NCBI RefSeq assembly: GCF_003201865.1
Contig: NZ_QJJJ01000017.1
Location: forward strand, 1-64,000
DNA from: Methylobacterium sp. B4
GTDB lineage: Bacteria; Pseudomonadota; Alphaproteobacteria; Rhizobiales; Beijerinckiaceae
Direction: 5' to 3'
Length of the DNA stretch: 64,000 bases
Shown piece after piece: positions 59,981-64,000 of this stretch. Position numbers and translations under genes: made by a program. The notes under the pieces are model-generated. The model did no database searches. It saw only the letters and a program-made list of their open reading frames with translations, and was not told the DNA's origin. Numbering within the stretch: position 1 is the first letter of the stretch; every line of letters begins with the position of its first letter.

Positions 59981-60910
59981 TCAAGGCGGCCCTGACCCCG
60001 CAAGAAGGACCGCCGCGATCTTCACGCAAGCGGGGTGCATGGCAGCCGGAGCCGGCATTGGAACGGAGGGCTGCCACACCAGGAAATCGGCGCCCGTGCG
60101 CGTGCCGCCGAGCGCGTAGACGGCCGCGCGGCCGGCGCGGGCGCCCTTCCACTCGACCACGATCGACATCTGGAAGTTCTGGCGTGGGGAAGGGACGGGA
60201 GCCGCCCGGCCCGGCAGCGAGCGGCTGGCGGCGGGCCGAACCCGGCTGATCAGGGCAGCGAGGTCGAAGCGACCGCCTTCGTTGTAGACGGTCAGGACCG
60301 GTCGCAGAATCGCGGCGACGTCCGGCGTCATCGATGGCAGCCGCCCGAGTTCGTCCACGCTGGCGAACGGCGCGTTGCGCGGTCCCCACGTGAGACCGCG
60401 GGCGCGGTATTGCGGCAGTTCGGCGCCGCCATTGGGTTCGGGTCCATCGTCGGCGTCGCGGTAGTCGATGATCTCGGCGGCGACGGCGAGGACCGTTCGG
60501 TCCGGCACGCCGAGCAAGCGGAACGCCTCTTCCATCGCCGGCCGCGGGGTCTTGTTCAGGTCGATGAGGCGCCCCTGGTCCTGCAACGACACGAAGGCAG
60601 TCCGGTCGTGGCCGAGGGGGCACGCTGTGACGGTTCCGTCCTCCGGGAGGTCGAGGCCGGCGACGCGGTAGGTTCGCCGCACGTCGAGATCGTAGGCGAT
60701 CAGGCGAGCGATCCCGTCGGCAATGCCCTGGAGTTGCAGGCTTTGTCCGCGCGCCTGCGCCAAAGCCGTGCCGGAGCGGACCTGCATCAGCGCGCCGGCC
60801 AGGATCGCGCTCACCACGGTGAGGATGCCGAGCACGGACAGGAGGACGAAGCCGGCCTCCTTCTCCGCGTCGGGCGGCGCGCGGCGCGCGGACAGGCTCC
60901 GCAGGGTCAT
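59981..60910 (-). CDS. gspK: Type II secretion pseudopilin GspK
   Basis: A 309-residue minor pseudopilin that would cap the type II secretion pseudopilus. The N-terminal prepilin segment is 'KEAGFVLLSVLGILTVVSA' with hydrophobic helix to about residue 45. The large periplasmic domain shows 'GRLIDLNKTPRPAMEEAFRL', 'IDYRDADDGPEPNGGAE' and 'NAPFASVDELGRLPSMTPDV', all GspK hallmarks. ATG 60908-60910 overlaps the preceding stop (ATGA). The last 25 residues are not family-like. No gspL, gspM, gspE or gspF is present, so this cannot be a full system here. Confidence 0.85.
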   Translation of the reverse strand: MTLRSLSARRAPPDAEKEAGFVLLSVLGILTVVSAILAGALMQVRSGTALAQARGQSLQLQGIADGIARLIAYDLDVRRTYRVAGLDLPEDGTVTACPLGHDRTAFVSLQDQGRLIDLNKTPRPAMEEAFRLLGVPDRTVLAVAAEIIDYRDADDGPEPNGGAELPQYRARGLTWGPRNAPFASVDELGRLPSMTPDVAAILRPVLTVYNEGGRFDLAALISRVRPAASRSLPGRAAPVPSPRQNFQMSIVVEWKGARAGRAAVYALGGTRTGADFLVWQPSVPMPAPAAMHPACVKIAAVLLAGSGPP

Positions 60911-62040
60911 CGCCGGTTGCCGAGAGCGATGACGAGCGGAGTCCAACGCCGGGGATCGCCGGGAGCGAAAACGACCTGGATCTCGACGAGGGCGGGCAGG
61001 CGGCCGGCCCCGTCCCCGGATGGTGGCCAAGCCGGGTACCAAAGAGGCCGTGTGCGATCCTTGAGCGCCCCGAAATAGCGGATTGAAAAGCCGGCGATGC
61101 CGTGCAGCAGAACTTCCGACGGTTCCGAGGCCCCGCCCGCGCGCGCGAGGCCCGGCAGGCTTTCGAGCGGCGCGCGGCTCTCGACAAGGTCGAGGCGGCC
61201 GTCGTCCCGTGGAAGGCCGTTCAGGGCCACGGCGAGATCGACGGGCCGTTCCAGAGCCTGATCGGCGCCGATCGCGGCCCGCAGGCCGTTCGGTCCGCCC
61301 TGCAGGGCCGGACCCGCCCCCTCGATCCGACGCGGCGTGAGACTGGCGAGCGTCCGGCGCAGGTGCTCCCGGACGGATTGCACCTCTTCCACCGTCGCGG
61401 CGAAGCCAGCCGCAGCCGAGGCCGTTCCCGCCACGCGGATCGCATCGAAGGTCTCGAGAAGAGTGAGGTCCTGCAGCAGGCGCGCCTCGTCGACCGGGTC
61501 GCTGCCGTAGGTCATCGCCATCCGGCCGGTCCGATCGAAGACGAGGATGGTCGGCGGTGGTTCGGGCAGGGCGCCGGGCGGATAGCGGAGAGCCGAGGCG
61601 AGCGCTGCGGTCGAGGCCTCGTCGCTGTCGAGGAAGCGCAGCGGGGTGCCCGGGCCGAGCAAGCCTTCCGCGAAGGCGCGCAGGCGCGCCGAGCCGCCGC
61701 GAGCCGGATCCGTGTCGATGCACAGGAAGGCCACGCGATCACGCAAGGGAGCGGGCAGCGTCCGGGCCAGCTTGTCGAGTTCGAGCGTGCGCACGGCGCA
61801 GTTGATCGTGCAGTCGGCGTGGACGAAGGACACGACGACGAGCCGATCGCGGAGGGCTTCGGATTGGAGTGGCGCGCCGTGCTGATCCAGCCGACGTGGC
61901 GGCGCGGCGCCTGGCCAGAGGAACGTGTCGCGCTCGCTGAGCCCACGCTGTCGCGGGTCGCGATCGGCCTCGGCTTTGCTGACTGGGAGGAGGGTGGCCA
62001 GGACAAGACCCAGACACGCCGCCACGACCTTCTTCGACAT
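60907..62040 (-). CDS. Chimera: SCO1/SenC-like domain fused to GspJ C-terminal part
   Basis: A 377-residue in-frame fusion. After a signal peptide ('VVAACLGLVLATLLPVSKAE') comes a thioredoxin-fold SCO-like domain with the copper/thiol motif C-x3-C in 'VSFVHADCTINCAVRTLELD' and 'FLCIDTDPARGG', to about residue 195. The rest resembles the soluble part of pseudopilin GspJ: 'AGPALQGGPNGLRAAIGADQ', 'VLLHGIAGFSIRYFGAL' and 'LVEIQVVFAPGDPRRWTPLV'. The prepilin N-terminal helix of GspJ is missing. It overlaps gspK by ATGA. The join is probably near residues 195-215. Whether the fusion functions is unknown. Confidence 0.7.
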   Translation of the reverse strand: MSKKVVAACLGLVLATLLPVSKAEADRDPRQRGLSERDTFLWPGAAPPRRLDQHGAPLQSEALRDRLVVVSFVHADCTINCAVRTLELDKLARTLPAPLRDRVAFLCIDTDPARGGSARLRAFAEGLLGPGTPLRFLDSDEASTAALASALRYPPGALPEPPPTILVFDRTGRMAMTYGSDPVDEARLLQDLTLLETFDAIRVAGTASAAAGFAATVEEVQSVREHLRRTLASLTPRRIEGAGPALQGGPNGLRAAIGADQALERPVDLAVALNGLPRDDGRLDLVESRAPLESLPGLARAGGASEPSEVLLHGIAGFSIRYFGALKDRTRPLWYPAWPPSGDGAGRLPALVEIQVVFAPGDPRRWTPLVIALGNRR

Positions 62041-62049
62041 CGGCAACAC

Positions 62050-62694
62050 TGCGGGATTAGCGATCGGAACGGGCGCCGAACGTTACAAATGTTGGTCGGG
62101 AAAGATTGACAATGGGTGATGATTGCCCGGCAGGGCGGCTGCCTATTGTGATATCGTCAATAAAAAATAAGGTTCTTTTCGCAGGATCGATGGTGTTGCA
62201 AATATGTATTTGATAGGTGGGATAATGTATTGACATGTTTTCGGGATAGTTCTCCTGCGTAGATTTCTTCTATCGACCGTAATGCGAGATTTATAACATA
62301 TAAATGTTTTTTATATTTCACAAATTCAATGCATTTAATCTATTTATTGCTGTTTAGCGAAATCACTGGGCTGATATCAGCAGCGCATCGAAGACCGATC
62401 CGCTTCATATCCAGATCGAACAGGGAATACGAAAGATTTTTGTCAAATGATAAGATTCGCGCTTGCGCTAGCGGTCCGGCGAACCCGAAGACATCTCTGA
62501 GATATTACTGAGAAAATCTGGTCATTTTACTTATTTGGAAAGTGAAGTTCAAAATTAATACTTCCTAGCCGTTTTCTCTCCGGAAGTCGAACGCAGTCTT
62601 GTCCGAGTCGTTCGAGGCGCTTCAACCACTCATTAACCATAACTCCCTAGCGTCCTGCTGCGAACGGATCCGGGCGTGAAAGGTCGGCGACGAC
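62050..62694. other. AT-rich intergenic region upstream of gspD and the SCO-GspJ gene
   Basis: 645 bases between divergent genes. About 62150-62600 is strikingly AT-rich against the GC-rich surroundings, with runs such as AATAAAAAATAAGG near 62157-62172. The plus-strand open frame 62329-62511 has no family content. The region may hold promoters bound by an AT-specific silencer, or be foreign DNA. Confidence 0.55.
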
Positions 62695-63300
62695 ATGAGG
62701 TGGGGGGCATATGTCGTCGGGGCGGGGCTCGTCGCTGCCGTCTCTGGCGCGGCGCTCGCCGCCGAGCCGACCGAGGGCCTCGGCCCGGCCGCCGGGACAT
62801 CCGTCACCGCGCGGCGCGGTTCGGCCGGTATCATCCTGCGCGGTACGGATCGGCTGGTGGGCGGCGAGGCGCCATTCAGGGCACCGCTGCCGGGCGGAAT
62901 GGTCACGCTCAATCTCGTCGAGGCGCCTCTGCCGGTGGCGACGAAGGCGGTCCTGGCCGACACGCTTGGCTGGGGCTACACTCTCGACGAGCGCGCATCC
63001 GGCACGATCACCCTGCAGACGGGCGGTCCGGTGACGCGCGACGCGCTGCTGGCGATGTTCGAGACCGCGCTGAGAAGCCGCGGTCTCACCCTGAGCCGCC
63101 GGGGACGTACGGCCCTGATCGTGCCGTTCGACGGCGCGGGCGTGCAGCCGGTGCAGGGGCCGAGCGCGGAGGCCGGAGCCGTCGTCGTCCCGCTTCGCTG
63201 GATCGCCGCCGCCGAGATGCAGGCCATTCTCGCCGCGGCCGCCCCGCGCGAGGTCGTGCTTCGAGCCGACCGCCCGCGAAACCTGCTGATCCTGTCAGGG
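62695..63300 (+). pseudogene. gspD: Secretin GspD, 3'-truncated
   Basis: The first 200 or so residues of a type II secretion outer-membrane secretin. Signal peptide ('YVVGAGLVAAVSGAALAAE') is followed by the N0 domain ('GGMVTLNLVEAPLPVATKAV', 'SGTITLQTGGPVTRDALLAM') and the start of N1 ('VVVPLRWIAAAEMQAILAAA', 'RADRPRNLLILSG'). At about 63300 the homology stops and the frame runs into the antisense strand of a DoxX gene, ending at 63510. The N2, N3 and beta-barrel secretin domains are absent, so no pore can form. Confidence 0.8.
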
Positions 63301-63315
63301 TGTACCTCGAGCGAC

Positions 63316-63510
63316 CTAATACGCGGCGGCAAGGCCGGCCGGAAAGGTACGGCGGGAGGCGAGGTGCGCGTCCAGGCTGAGCGCGCCGGCGCCGAAGGCG
63401 GCGATCTGCAGCAGCCCCCCGGCGAGCATCACGTTCTTGAAGAAATGCACGAAGCTGTTCTGGTCGGCGAGGTTGCCGTGGAAGTAGACTGCCGTCAGGA
63501 CCGACAGTAG
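63316..63510 (-). pseudogene. DoxX-family membrane protein, C-terminal fragment
   Basis: The minus strand reads 'LSVLTAVYFHGNLADQNSFV' then 'HFFKNVMLAGGLLQIAAFGA' and 'GALSLDAHLASRR', ending at TAG (63316-63318). This is the last transmembrane half of DoxX-type proteins, with the usual 'FHGNLADQNQFVHFLKN' pattern. Its 5' part is cut off near 63505, where a P-loop kinase fragment begins, and its 3' end abuts the broken gspD. Confidence 0.65.
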
Positions 63511-63665
63511 ACCTGTCGGTTCGGGGGCCAGAGCGCCTGCCGGAGATCATCCAGGGTCAAGTGGACCCATCCATCCAGCGGGTCGAACCGACGCGCGTAG
63601 GTCGTCTTGCCCGCCCCGGGGCAGCCGATCAGCCCAATCACCCGCTGACAGCCAAGGTCAGGCAT
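63495..63665 (-). pseudogene. P-loop kinase (AAA_33-like), 3'-truncated
   Basis: A 56-residue frame with a full Walker A 'VIGLIGCPGAGKTTYARRFD' and the following 'WVHLTLDDLRQALWPPNRQV'. These are the first two elements of polynucleotide-kinase-like or zeta-toxin-like enzymes. The chain ends four residues after the match, at a junction with the DoxX fragment, marked by ACCGACAG-TAGAC-CTGTCGGT (63500-63520). The start ATG 63663-63665 lies within the end of the upstream small gene. The catalytic core is missing, so it is dead. Confidence 0.6.
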
Positions 63666-63909
63666 GGTCAGTGACTGCCTCGTCCTCGTCGGCCTCGATA
63701 TCGGCCTCAATGACCTCACCTCGAAGGTACCGGGCCTGAACCTCGGCCACGCGTCGGGCCGCCTGTGCGTGACGGCTCGACACCAGGCTGTCCGGACGGT
63801 GTTCGCCGCCCCGCTTGACCGCGAGCAGCTCTGGATCCCCCCAACGATCGAGCAGATCCTGGAAAGCTGCGTACCGCTTCGCATCGAAGTCGATCCGCTG
63901 GCCCATCAT
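63658..63909 (-). CDS. Small hypothetical protein upstream of the kinase fragment
   Basis: An 83-residue acidic protein ('IDFDAKRYAAFQDLLDRWGD', 'AQAARRVAEVQARYLRGEVI'), probably helical, with no domain I recognise. The start could be either ATG at 63904-63909. Its 3' end overlaps the kinase start by eight bases, so the two were co-translated; the intact pair was probably a two-gene unit with a nucleic-acid kinase. Nothing further is supported between 63910 and 64000. Confidence 0.5.
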   Translation of the reverse strand: MMGQRIDFDAKRYAAFQDLLDRWGDPELLAVKRGGEHRPDSLVSSRHAQAARRVAEVQARYLRGEVIEADIEADEDEAVTDHA

Positions 63910-64000
63910 GTCCTTGTAGGGGTGAGCCGGATGAAGGCCGGCGCAGGGCACCCAGCCCGTGGGGATCGGGGTCGTCGCCGCATGTGTGCGCCCGCTCCGC

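Noticed and set aside
62329..62511. 60-residue frame in the AT-rich region
   Set aside because: Weak start context and no recognisable content; probably chance in AT-rich DNA.
1..64000. CRISPR arrays, tRNA or rRNA genes
   Set aside because: I saw no regularly spaced repeats, no cloverleaf-like segments and no rRNA-like sequence on reading through the window; a tRNAscan and repeat search would settle it.

Overview
The window looks like accessory DNA, probably a large plasmid or chromid, from a high-GC alphaproteobacterium. Methylobacterium/Methylorubrum is the most likely source. The evidence is a complete repABC replicon, a second stand-alone repC, an alphaproteobacterial SOS box (GTTC-N7-GTTC) at dinB, frequent GTGA/ATGA gene overlaps, and many gene families typical of Methylobacteriaceae. 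The genus is an inference; the replicon type is read from the sequence.

Layout. 0.5-2.4 kb: a tyrosine recombinase and an AbrB/VapC toxin-antitoxin pair with a visible palindromic operator. 2.7-7.7 kb: two LysR genes and an RND efflux pump; one LysR gene and the pump are cut at the same point by a deletion, followed by IS630 debris. 7.6-11.5 kb: repABC (minus strand) with two perfect parS palindromes inside repB, an antisense RNA in the repB-repC gap, and phased direct repeats upstream of repA. 12-14.7 kb: serA plus a D-2-hydroxyglutarate dehydrogenase-type flavoprotein. 15-25.9 kb: an IS3 remnant, SOS-controlled dinB, a frameshifted APC permease, two methyltransferases next to an ABC exporter, a DUF892 protein, a DHH phosphoesterase and an SDR.

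26-38 kb is a carbohydrate island: nine glycosyltransferase-type genes, including a GT29-like protein and a fused sucrose-phosphate synthase/phosphatase, plus a methyltransferase. 40-48 kb holds a tightly overlapping minus-strand operon that joins a periplasmic molybdenum hydroxylase (IorA/IorB type) to soxE, soxF, soxX, soxY, soxZ and soxA, with no soxB or soxCD. A convergent beta-propeller lipoprotein gene ends beside soxA.

48.3-50 kb: the second repC, with a ribbon-helix-helix gene upstream. The leader carries an antisense RNA with a good promoter and terminator, and a hairpin that hides the repC Shine-Dalgarno sequence. 50.6-53.3 kb: a UvrA2-type ATPase. 53.4-59.8 kb: an ABC uptake operon with an alpha/beta hydrolase and allophanate hydrolase, divergent from a LysR gene with operator-like palindromes. 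60-64 kb: a broken type II secretion locus (gspK, a SCO-GspJ chimera, a truncated gspD) joined to pieces of a DoxX gene and a P-loop kinase.

The recurrent theme is mosaicism: two replication systems, at least three insertion-sequence remnants, and several gene fusions or truncations at sharp junctions. The most informative new observations are the second repC control region, the sox/molybdenum-hydroxylase operon, and the SCO-GspJ fusion.
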